The notes below the pieces were generated by a model. That model did no database searches. It saw only the letters and a list, made by a program, of their open reading frames with translations, and had not been told where the DNA came from. From Branchinecta lynchi (lineage: Eukaryota; Arthropoda; Branchiopoda; Anostraca; Branchinectidae): DNA of 64,000 bases. The position numbers were made by a program, and so were the translations under genes. Below, piece after piece: positions 54,901-64,000 of the stretch; position 1 is the stretch's first letter; the number at the start of each line of letters is the position of its first letter. The stretch covers positions 1-64,000 of the forward strand of contig JAKZAP010000005.1 in assembly GCA_023053575.1 (NCBI GenBank), read 5' to 3'.

Positions 54901-55315
54901 ATGGAAGAATTAGAAAAGAAAATGTATGTTTACCGTCGCAGTTACAAGTACTACAATCGTATAAGTAATAGCTTACTTGTATCCAAATTCCTCTTTTCGG
55001 CAGCAGGAATGTCTGCGTTTCTAGTGCTACCTTTAGCTTCTTTAAGTTTGGGTGCGTGTTATCATCGAAATAATTGAAAAGCAGTTAAGCATTGCTGATA
55101 GAAAAGCAGAATTTAGGACAAATTAAAATTTTTATACTGAGTTGTTCTCAATGCTAAACTGATGACAATTAACAATTGAAGAGGTAATTCAGAGAGAAAC
55201 AGAGATGCGTAAAACCTTTCGATTTTTTCCTCGCGAAAAATACATGAAACAGGTTCGCTTGAATGGTTATAAATATTGTAATAAATCTATATAAAGTCAA
55301 GAGAAATTACCAAAC
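54901..55315 (+). pseudogene. Small membrane protein of Polinton type, degenerate
   Basis: A frame opens MEELEKKMYVYRRSYKYYN, followed by a hydrophobic segment (FLFSAAGMSAFLVLPLASLS) and stops after 58 codons at about 55077. In the next frame the sequence continues with a helical region (IEKQLSIADRKAEF) broken by further stops near 55128 and 55164, then TIEEVIQRETEM. The layout (short helical start, glycine-containing membrane segment, charged helical tail) matches a small protein often found at this end of Polintons. Its role is unknown. It faces away from the main gene cluster. Confidence 0.6.
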
Positions 55316-55893
55316 ATATAGTCTATTGCTATACTGAATATTGTTTCCTAACTGTCAAACAGATCTTTATTTCATACGCGCATTAATGAGCTGCGTCATT
55401 CAAAGTTCTCACCGTCAATTTGTGATGTAATTACAGTCTCCGGCGTGACTAACACAATCTCATCTTAACTCGGAAACTTTTGCGAATTGAACAAGGACCC
55501 TTGGCTTAATGGTTCAACGCTTGGCCGAGCGTTGACTCATCGCCATTCAGACCTTCGAATCCCACTGACCGCAGTTTCTGTTTGTCGATAGTGTGATGGT
55601 AATAAAAACTTGCGGGTTCCCCGTACAGGGCCCCCCAGACTAAGGCCACATCACCACGAACACTACACCAATCGGGGTGTACCAACATCACACCTCTTAA
55701 TTTTCAAAGTCTGGGGGTGTGGGGTTTTGCAAAAATATTTTATAAAGTTCAAAATCGGTAATCATCATATCATCATGCAAACTCAGTACTGCGTTTGTAT
55801 CTATCGCATTTATGTGATAAACGTGGTTGGTTTCTATTACCAGATGTTTCAAAGCGATTGGGGTTTTTATTTAATAAAATCATCCGCTAATGA
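55316..55893. other. Intergenic; tRNA-like sequence at ~55496-55575
   Basis: TGGCTTAATGG (near 55502) resembles an A box and CTTCGAATCCC (near 55551) a B box. CAACGCT and AGCGTTG around 55517-55537 form a perfect 7-bp stem. It is probably a tRNA-derived SINE inserted in the DNA element; the body may extend to about 55700 with CCGTACAGGGCCCCCCAGAC. No protein was recognised. Confidence 0.45.
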
Positions 55894-56202
55894 ATGAAGT
55901 CCCCAAAGGAAGTCTTGAATACAATAAGAATGAATAAATACAATGAGACAATCAGGAAAGAAGAACTAGTTCTAGGTTTGAAATATACTATTGTTAAAAT
56001 GAGATTTGCTAAGACAAAATATGGTGATAAGTTGGTTGTAGTCATTAATCATAATGACAAACCCTGTGATTTGTTTATAACTCAGAAATATAATGCCATT
56101 GCTAACGAATTACTTTTAAAGAAAAATCTAGTTTTGCAGCCAATTGTACGCGAAAACAAGAACAAAGAAAAATATGTGGATTTAGAACTGTTTACTCAGT
56201 AA
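55894..56202 (+). CDS. Small protein, possible OB-fold ssDNA-binding type
   Basis: An intact 102-codon frame near the right terminus. The centre reads LGLKYTIVKMRFAKTKYGDK followed by LVVVINHND, alternating beta-strand-like segments with the TKYG-K-VV pattern seen in small single-stranded-DNA-binding-like proteins of DNA viruses and Polinton-like elements. An SSB role would suit protein-primed replication, which displaces single strands, but the assignment is by pattern only. A second ATG lies a few codons inside. The spacing to the terminus is about 220 bp. Confidence 0.5.
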   Translation: MKSPKEVLNTIRMNKYNETIRKEELVLGLKYTIVKMRFAKTKYGDKLVVVINHNDKPCDLFITQKYNAIANELLLKKNLVLQPIVRENKNKEKYVDLELFTQ

Positions 56203-56426
56203 TATTTGAATAAAAAAGAAGTAGTAGTATATTGTAGTATTTTATATGTAGTAAAGGGTAATATTCTCATTTCTTGTATCCTTTATTTTGGAAGTAAGAA
56301 AATAAAAATGTTCTTAAAAAGGGGGATAATTTGGTAAAAAGGATGTTAAAATTTAAGAAATTGATGTTAAAATGGGGTTTTGAAATTGGGGGGAGGGTGG
56401 AGTGGGAGCGGCGATCTTATACTACT
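56203..56426. repeat. Right terminal region of the Polinton-like element
   Basis: The minus strand begins AGTAGTATAAGATCGCC at 56426 and is then GC- and purine-skewed (CCCTCCCCCC). It directly abuts TACTCT (56427-56432), where homology to the left copy of the flanking repeat starts. The opposite terminus is missing, so the inverted-repeat length cannot be measured. Confidence 0.75.
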
Positions 56427-59234
56427 TACTCTATAGCACCAGATTTGTTAGAACATGAAAAAATGTCGCCCTCATGGCCGCAATTTGAGATGACCAGTAA
56501 AAGGTGTCCGGTTGGATTCCGCAATGTTTTTCTCAACCTACGCTTATATTCTCGGTTAACCATGGAATTAATGACCATTTGTTCTCAGTTGTCAAAAGTC
56601 AACTTTTAGTCGACAATCTCAGTCAACTGGATAAGTTGAATGCTATCAGTCAACTGATAATAGCAAATAAAACAGCAAAAAGATGATTTAATTCAAATGG
56701 AAATGCAAATTGAACCCAGCTCTGGTGAGCGACAATAAGTTCCATTGAGCATTACTTGACCGCTTACTGTAGCTTAACCGGTTAACCATGGAAGAAATGA
56801 CCATTTGTTCTCGGTTGTCAAAAGTCAACTTTCAATCGACAATTCCAGTCGACTGTACAAATCGAACGCTGTCAGTCAACTGAGAATAGCAAATAAAACA
56901 GCAAAAAGATGATTTAAGTCAACTGGAAAAGAAAAACGAACTCATCTCTGGTGAGAGATAATAAGTTCCATTGAGAGTTACTTGACCGCTTACTGTAGCT
57001 TAACCGGCTCACCATGGAATGAATGACCATTTGCTCTTGGTTGTCAAAAGTCAACTTTTAATCGACAATTTTAGTAGACTCGATAATCAAACGCTTTTTG
57101 TCAACTGAGAATAGCAGATAAAACGGCAAAATGATGATTTAAGTCAACTGGAAAGGCGAATCGAACGCAGCTCTGGTGAGTGATAATAGGTTCCACTGAA
57201 TGTTACTTGACAGCTTACTGTAGGTTAACCATGGACAAAATGACCATTTGTTCTCGTTTGTCAAAAGTCAACTTTCAGTCGACAATCTCAATAGATTGGA
57301 TAAGCCAAGAGCTAAATCGAACAATATGAATCAACTGAGAACAGCAAATAAAACAGTAAAATGATGATTTAAGTTAGCTGGAAATGAGAATAGAATGCAG
57401 CTCTGGTGAGTGATAATAGGTTCCATTGAGCGATACTTAACTGCTCACTGTAGGTTAACCGGTTAACCATGGAATGAATTACCATTTTATCTCGAACGTC
57501 AAAAGTCAACTTTTTGTCGACAATCTGAGTCGACTGGATAAATTGAATGCTAACTGAGAATAGCAAATAAAACAGCAAAAAGATTATTTCAGTCAACTGG
57601 AAATGCAAATCAAACGCAGCTCTGGTGAGCGATGAAATGTTCCATTGAGCGATACTTGGCAGCTTACTGTTGGTTAACCGGTTATCCATGGAACGAATGA
57701 CCATTTGTTTTCGGTCGTTCAAAGTCAACTTTTAGTGGACAATCTCAATAAATTGGATAATTGATCGCTATCAGTCAACTGAGAATAGCAAATAAAACGG
57801 AAAAATAATAACTTAAGTCAACTGGAAATGCGAATCAAACGCAGCTCTGGTGAGCGATAATAGGTTCCATTGAGTGTTACTTGACCGTTTACTGTAGTTG
57901 TGTAGAGACAGCCCCAAAATAGTATTTAAAGCATGGAAAATTCATGGACCGAGCTAGTACCGGACCAGGTAGTCAGGTGAATTGAATAGTGAGACAACAA
58001 AAGATTCAACAGGGTCAAGCAGGTCATTTAAAAAAAACACAGCTAATTAGTTTATCAAAGGACACCAGCAAGAAACTGACACAGAAAAAAAAAAAAAAAA
58101 GTTTGTTTGCTTTTTCAGAGCCCTACTCACTGAGAAGTACCAAACCAATAGCAGAGATAAATACATGTATTGAAAGCCCAAGCTTCACTATACCTGTCGT
58201 GCTGTCACAAGCACGTAATTCAAGGGACTGACAGAGAAAATCAAATAAAACACTTCACAGTGATCCAAGTATCGAATGTTATTCGGGAGTATCTCATTCG
58301 ATGCGCAATTTTAAGCTTAAATTTCTATTAAGGTTTCAAGTTCGTCAGCTCACATCTTTTGAATTTACAGCTTGACTCGCAACGAAAATTTAAATAATCT
58401 CTTGAATTTGTTGCCATTTTGCTCGGCGTAATAAATATATCCAGCGATGTAAGTATCGAATGTTACTCGGAAACATCTCATTCGATGCGTTATTTTAAGG
58501 TTGATTCACTATTAAAGTTTGAATATTATCCTCCTACAGCTTTTGAATTTTCAGCTTTCGGCCGAGTGCCGCCAGTGCCGCTTCCCGACTATGTAGCTCC
58601 TCCCACAAAATACATGTCCAACTTTCAGAGTACCGTGTTGGAAGAAAAACTGTCGTATGTTATTCGGGATTATGTAATTCGGGTGCAAATAGGACGCTTA
58701 ATCTATCGTTAAAGTTTCAAGTTGATCAGCCTATAACTTTTGACTCTACAGCTTAAGCCGCAAAGCTTTTGCTACAAGGCCGCTGATTGGCCGGATTTCA
58801 CGACAAGATTTCAGAAGGATGGTTTTACATGTCCAGCTTTCAGAGTACCGTGTTAGATGAAAAAATGTCGTATGTTATTCGGGATTATCTTATTCGGGTG
58901 CAAATAGGACGATTAATCTACCGTTAAAGTTTCAAGTTGCCCAGCCTATAGCTTTTGACTCTAGAGCTTGAGCCGCAAAGCTTTTCGTATATGGGCGATG
59001 ATTGGCAGGATTTCCCGACAAGATTTCGGATAGATTGGTGTCCGGTCCGGTTTGTTCAAATATCACAACGGACAATTGAATCAGTGTAGCTGCGAGTCTT
59101 GTTGAAGAAGGTTGGTTGTGATTTGGTTGTGAATTGTCGGTTACTTATAAATTTATTTGTTTGTTTTTAGTGGTTTCAAAGGTAAAACTGTTCTTATGAG
59201 TACTAGCACCTGGGGAGTTCTATGAAAAATGGAT
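56427..59234. repeat. Repeat X', right copy of the flanking direct repeat
   Basis: It matches 39845-43207 in order (tandem ~225-bp units, short remnant of the 155-bp units, satellite A, cap, tail). It lacks two internal blocks, with a poly-A run at 58084-58101 marking one junction, and carries an extra cap at about 58800-58990. Frames such as 57369-57728 and 58419-58712 are repeat by-products. Confidence 0.85.
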
Positions 59235-60085
59235 CGAGCATTTTCTAATTAGGAAATGACATCTATATAGATTCAAAGAGTGAAACCAGAGTAGGAGTGT
59301 AGGAACCGTTTGTACCAGGACTTATTCGGTACAGCGGGCAATATAAATAGAGTGTATATATTAATAAATGTTGAAAGTAATACTCTTTCTCAATAATAAC
59401 ATTTACTCTACGGTTAACAACAACAGTCAATGAGCCAGTCGCAAAAGCCGTACGCCATTCGATGCGCAGTAGCAGGCTTATACTTCCTTTATATTCATAT
59501 GACGATTGGCCTATAACTTTGGACTTTCTAGCCTAAACAGTATTGGAGTTTTAAATCATTTCTTGAATTTATCGCAATTTTGCCGGAGGAAACACAGATA
59601 TCTAGCGATACAAGTATCGAATGTTATTCGGGAATATCTCATTCGATGCGCAATTGCAAGCTTAATCTACTTTTAAAGTATCAAGGTAGTCAGCCTACAG
59701 CTTTTGAATTTACAGCTGGACTCGCAACGAAAATTTAAATAATTTCTTGAATTTGTTGCCATTTTGCGGGGAGAAATACAGATATCTAGCGATCAGTATC
59801 GAATGTTATTCGGGAATATCTCCTTCGATGCGCAATTGCAAGATTAATCTACTATTAAAGTATCAAGGTAGTCAGCCTACACCTTTCGAATTAAAATCTG
59901 GACTCGCAACGAAAATTTAAATAATTTCTTGAATTTGTTACCATTTTGCTGGGGGAATCACAAACGTCTAGCGATCAATGAATCGAATGTTATTAGGGAA
60001 TATATCATTCGAAGCGCAATTTTAAGCTTAATCTACTATTAAATTGTCAATGTCGTAAGCCTACACTTTTTGAATTTACAGCTTG
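59235..60085. repeat. Composite repeat tail and satellite A (right arm)
   Basis: 59235-59560 is the reverse complement of 32390-32725. From about 59560 minus-sense satellite A monomers follow, ending in TTGACTCGCCC at 60090 where the right arm begins, a mirror image of the 19450 junction. Confidence 0.8.
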
Positions 60086-61960
60086 ACTCGCCCTAACTAG
60101 GTCCACTTGTACAACTTTTTGCGCTCTTTCGAACCATATCCTTTTTAGAATAAAATAATATTAAATACAACTTTCCCAAGTTTAGCGTTTTCTGTGTTTT
60201 TAGATATCCAAGAATGTATTGGATCTTAACAAGAAACACATCATTCGTTCTATCTTTTTGCGTTGTATCCAATGATATCTTACTTATTATAAAAAGTTTA
60301 AGTTTAAGCTTTTCTTAAGTACTTCCCCCAGCTACGCACGAATGTTCACGCAAAGGATGCGTGTTCCAGACCTACTCTTCCAGCTTAATCCGGATTCTAA
60401 TGGCACTTATACCATCTTATACATCTTTTGATTCTCTATCGATTCATATATAATTCGTTATACAAAATCAAAGAATAAAGACTTTCACATCTCCCAATTC
60501 GTGGCTCACTTGTGTAGCTGTGCGTCCAATTGTAGCTACCGAACGAAAATGAACTTTCAAATCTCCCCCGGGGACACAGATTTAATTCTATCTTCATGAA
60601 ACTAGGTCCACTTGTACAAATTTTTGCGCTCTTTCGAACCATATCCTTTTTAGAATAAAATAATAATAAATACAACTTTCCCAAGTTTAGCGTTTTCTGT
60701 GTTTTTGGATGTTCAGCCGGGGAAGTCCTGCAAAAAGAAGGGTTGAAAAAATAGGATGTTTCTTGAAAACGATATACCATTCGATAGCTCATGTTATTCC
60801 GGATCACCTTACCAAGTTTCACCATTAAAAGCCAATTAATAACAAAGTTATTAATTTTCTAATTTGTTTACTTTGCCGGTACCGGAAACGATCAAACGGA
60901 AAAGGTTGCTGAACCGAGGTTTTAAGTCCGGTTCCAGTGAGCTTTGCACAGTCACTACGTCTCACTAAGATCTATCGAACAGGGTATTGACTACTGAGAA
61001 AAACTTTATCTTAAAGTTTTATCTTAAAGGATGCGTGTTCCACGTGGAGTGGAGTGCTTTAAGGAAGTGCCTGCGTGGTTTGCTTTAAGGAGACACCTGT
61101 GTTGAGTACTTTAAGGAAATGCCTGCTTGGAGTGCTTTAAGGACATACCTGCGAGGAGTGCTTTAAGGAAATGCCTGCTTGGAGTTCTTTAAGGAGAAGT
61201 TTAGTTCTTTAGGAGCTGACTGTATGAGGTCAGTACTTCCCCCAGCTACGCACGATTGTTCACGCAAAGGATGCGTGTGAAACGTGGAGTGGCGTACTTT
61301 AAGGAAATACCTGCGAGGTGTGCTTTAAGGAGATACCTGTGTTGAGTGCTTTAAGGGAGATACCTGTGTTGAGCGGTTTAAGGATATGCCTGCGTGGAGT
61401 GCTTTAAGGATTTTACTGCGTGGTGTGCTTATATACCGTTGTGCTCGTTTTTTCACGCTCTATTTATTGGCAGTTGTTATTTGAATAAAATATTACTCTT
61501 TAAACAAGGGTATTCTCCTGCATTTTCTGAACCTTCCCCGGGGACGTATAATAAGCCTTATATGTGTTTTACGCTAGACCAAGGTCGCGGCCTTGCGAGC
61601 GCACCTTCGCAATGTCTAAGAGGATTAAAAGATTTGACTAGTGCTACGTGGCTTTTAACGGCAAAAAGTAGGGGGGAGAAAAAAGTGGAATTTTCAAACA
61701 AACTATATACCATTCAATAGTAAATGCTACTTCTGATCACCTGACCAAGTTTCATGGTGTTACGTCAATGAATAATGAAGTTGTGAATTGTTCAGTTTTC
61801 TAAAATTTCCCGGTACTTGAAAGGTGTAAATAAAAATAAATTAAGTTTTTGGTCCGATAAAATTGAAAACTTGAAGGTATACGAGGCTTACCAATCCGCA
61901 TCGATTGGAGTCTTAAAGATTCACTTCTGACTTCTGGTTCGCAAACTATAATGTTTTGCC
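60086..61960. repeat. Right inverted arm
   Basis: This is the reverse complement of 16728-19450, lacking about 800 bp present on the left (roughly 18545-19340, including the 244-bp MITE). It contains the 27-bp minisatellite (61030-61440) and the CACGCA hairpins. The 129-codon frame at 60436-60825 parallels 17759-18310 on the left but has no recognised family. Confidence 0.8.
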
Positions 61961-62360
61961 GCAGGCTCGTTGTGCTTTTTACCTGGATTTGCTTAAGGTT
62001 CTGTGTCGGACTTATTAATAGAGTCAAAGTTTCTTCACCGATTGAATTGAAAATTTGAAGAGTTACTATATCAGTATTTGCGCATCGACTGGTATCTTAA
62101 AGTTTTGTTTCCGACCTTTGGTTCGGAAAATATAAGCTTTTGCCGCAGGCTTGTTGTGCCTTATACATAAATTTCCTTAAAAGTATGCGTCGGATTTACT
62201 GACAGAGTCAAAGTTTATTTACAGATTGAACTGAAAAATTAAAGAGTCACTATCCTAATATTTGCGCGTCGATTGGCATCTTAAAGATTTACTTCCGATC
62301 TTTGGTTGCCAAAATATCAGGTTTTGCCGCAGGCTCGCTGTGCCATATCCTTAATTTTCC
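61890..62360. repeat. ~180-bp tandem repeat, about three copies
   Basis: ATCTTAAAG, TTTGGTTCG-AAA and TTTTGCCGCAGGCTCGTTGTGC recur at about 61910, 62095 and 62275. This is the repeat into which the LINE at 16727 inserted on the left side. Confidence 0.7.
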
Positions 62361-63335
62361 TTTGTGTCGGCAGATTCGGTTGCCGTGGCAGAAGGTCGTG
62401 TCCCCGTGCGTTTTCCTACTTGTTATGTAGCTTTGCTACATTTATAGATCCTTCCCCCCGTTCGGCACGTTTCATGGAAGGTAATAATTTCTTCTCCAAT
62501 CTTTGAAGTTATAGTAAATTGCGTACCGTTATGCTCATATTTTCACGCTTTGTTTATTGGTATTTGTTTTTATAATAGAATATGACTGTTTAAAAAAAAG
62601 TTCTTTGCCCGCAAATCCCGAACTTTCCCCGGGGATGGAGCATTAGCCTTAAATCTGCATGATGCTAGGCCATGGTCACGGCGTTGCTAGCGCACCCTCG
62701 CGATGTGTGAGAGGATTAAGAGGGTTTGGCGCGCGCGCCCGCCTGACCTCCACCATATTTTGGTCATTCACTTCACTGTCTAGCACTTGTCCTCTCTGGT
62801 TTTTGTGACTAAACTTTGGATATTTGTTACTTGTTTTTTTCTGGATTACTCTCTCTACCTTTTGACCTTGCTCGTTTTTGGCTTTCGTACCTGGATACTC
62901 ATTTGTACTACTGTTCTGGCTGTTTTGATATTGACCTCGCACTGACCTGGCTGCCGATTTTGGACACACTTCTGTTTCGTGCTTGCTCGGTTCTATTTGG
63001 TTTTCTCTGATTTGACATATTGCTTTAAGACCTTTGCACTCATTTGGCTTTGACTTCGGAAACTATTTGGCTCTTCGTTTGTCTCTCTCTGTTGCTGTTT
63101 TACACACGACCTGGCTCTCATTTTGGCCTTGATTTTGACGACTATTGTATCTGCATTTCTTTTGTTTAACACACTGCATAGCCCGATACTGTTAATACAG
63201 TACAACTAAATACAGACTAATACACATATTCATACACAGCCTTATCCTAAAGACTGTGGCACTCAAACTTTGCGATACATATCTTGAATTTCTTTCGAGC
63301 TGCTTTTTATCTATTGATATGAGACCCTGAACAGA
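62361..63335. other. No gene seen; upstream region of the 63.3-kb gene
   Basis: The left part (62515-62730) is a diverged direct copy of 61425-61635. Further right the sequence is unique; TTTTACACACGACCTGGCTCTCA near 63100 parallels TTTTACACACGGCCTAGCACT at 22012, hinting at shared element ends. No promoter was identified with confidence. Confidence 0.45.
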
Positions 63336-63944
63336 ATGGGAAAGAAAACAAAAACAAATGCTCGCAAAAAAATGACTCTAGAACAGTGTGGTCCTGGCTT
63401 CAAGGCTGCAGCAGATAGGCTTGCGGCCTTGCACAGCGATACACTTTCCCCAGCAACAAGCCCGTCTGAAACAACAGCACCCACCCCAACCCCTCAAACA
63501 AAAGACCAGCCAATCAAAAAGAGTGTAACATTCGCTGACCCCTGTACATCAGCTCAGATTGAACTTGAACCACCTTCGGAACCGACAGTTGCCGTTGACC
63601 TCAAAACACCAGTCCGTGTCGATTCTGATTCTCCTAACGAAGTGCCAGGGCATAGGTGTCCATCTTGCAGTCAGCTTTTCCGAAAGCTGACGAAACACTT
63701 ACTCGAGGGCAATGGGCCGTGTACATATTCTGAGGGCAAAAAACACTCGAAAGAGTCTGCGGAAACTGTCATACTTTCCCTCAGCTCCGAGGCTGCGAAT
63801 CCTGCTTGCTTAAAGCCAAAGCAGAAACGGATTAATAAGCCATGCCCTACTTGTCGGAAGGAATTTCCGAATTTACTTCGCCACCTGACGGCATGGACAG
63901 GGCCTCGGCAGAGGCGGTCCTTGCCGATACCAAGCACAAGCTGA
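63336..63944 (+). pseudogene. Double CCHC zinc-finger protein, frameshifted
   Basis: A 202-codon frame from MGKKTKTNARKK, with a Thr/Pro-rich linker (residues ~45-65) and KKSVTFADP. It has two fingers of identical spacing, C-x2-C-x9-H-x7-C: CPSCSQLFRKLTKHLLEGNG plus Pro-Cys (about residues 108-129), and CPTCRKEFPNLLRHLTA (about 169 on), where the last Cys is lost. Compared with the copy at 20927-21588, 19 bp are missing just after the second finger, which shifts the frame and ends the protein early. Beyond the stop the original frame continues to the window edge. This copy supplies the N-terminus missing from the left one. Function unknown; probably a multicopy mobile-element gene. Confidence 0.6.
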
Positions 63945-64000
63945 GGGTGCCCAAGACAGTCGCAGAGACCCAGACTGTCGTTGCAACACCTACCATGGCA

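Larger units (their letters stand above)
43208..56426 (-). mobile_element. Polinton/adintovirus-like element, degenerate, left end missing
   Basis: A 13.2-kb segment carries the Polinton gene set: protein-primed polymerase B, retroviral-type integrase, adenain-like protease, packaging ATPase, penton-like and hexon-like capsid proteins. Most genes face left. The right terminus (AGTAGTATAAGATCGCC on the minus strand) abuts TACTCT; a 6-bp target and terminal AG are characteristic of Polintons. The left terminus is absent: sequence breaks from the major capsid gene into repeat X at 43207/43208. Multiple frameshifts and stop codons show it is inactive. No matching inverted repeat for the right terminus is found, as expected if the left end was deleted. 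Confidence 0.9.

Noticed and set aside
39845..59234. An LTR retrotransposon with X and X' as LTRs
   Set aside because: The enclosed element has no gag, RT or primer site; its own terminus lies at 56426 and the left junction cuts a capsid gene.
60436..60825. 129-codon gene conserved on both inverted arms
   Set aside because: Conservation follows the repeat as a whole; the left counterpart is split into two frames and shows no protein-family features.

Overview
The window looks like AT-rich, repeat-dominated nuclear DNA of an invertebrate animal. The grounds are eukaryotic 28S rRNA fragments, non-LTR retrotransposon remains, MITEs with target-site duplications, kilobases of satellite DNA and a Polinton/adintovirus-like DNA element. 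An arthropod, perhaps a crustacean, fits the general style, but the species cannot be fixed from the sequence. I found no convincing host protein-coding gene with introns. Nearly all coding capacity belongs to mobile elements.

Layout. 1-14.1 kb is mostly non-coding, with a hAT-like MITE (496-672), diverged tandem arrays (4.84-5.24, 5.64-7.45, 13.5-13.9 kb), a tRNA-like SINE head and a perfect 121-bp inverted repeat (10724-10990) carrying hammerhead-ribozyme-like cores. 14.1-16.73 kb holds two broken LINEs tail to tail. 16.73-33.6 kb is an arm of complex repeats: a 27-bp minisatellite, a 244-bp MITE with its empty site nearby, and a ~184-bp satellite ('satellite A') with diverged 'cap' units. 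A second ~180-bp satellite ('B') lies at 22.36-24.7 kb. Embedded here are zinc-finger genes sharing the spacing C-x2-C-x9-H-x7-C. 33.58-35.52 kb has two 28S rRNA fragments in inverted orientation. 35.5-39.4 kb holds a ~400-bp array and a ~225-bp tandem repeat. Much of the 16.7-33.4 kb material reappears inverted at 58.3-62.0 kb, giving a ~45-kb inverted architecture.

The main find is a degenerate Polinton/adintovirus-like element at 43208-56426, between two directly repeated ~3-kb segments (X, 39845-43207; X', 56427-59234). On the minus strand, from right to left, it carries a SAP-domain protein, a protein-primed family B DNA polymerase, a packaging ATPase, a fibre-like coiled-coil protein, a basic AT-hook protein with a hydrophobic segment, an adenain-like protease, a small zinc-ribbon protein, a retroviral-type integrase, an unknown coiled-coil protein, a penton-like minor capsid protein, a small basic protein and a major capsid protein cut at its C-terminus. 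Two plus-strand genes lie near the right end: a small membrane protein and a small protein possibly of the OB-fold type. The right terminus begins AGTAGTATAAG and abuts TACTCT. The other copy of the flank (X) appears to preserve the unoccupied side of that site.

Most element genes are broken by frameshifts or in-frame stops, so this copy is a fossil. The fibre-like gene, AT-hook gene, protease, zinc-ribbon gene and 118-aa gene remain open. Eight morphogenesis-side genes share an ATAAATG start context, four of them with TCTA just upstream, while the polymerase and SAP genes lack it. That suggests a shared late-type promoter, comparable to the TCTA late motif described for CroV and Mavirus. This is inference from sequence only.
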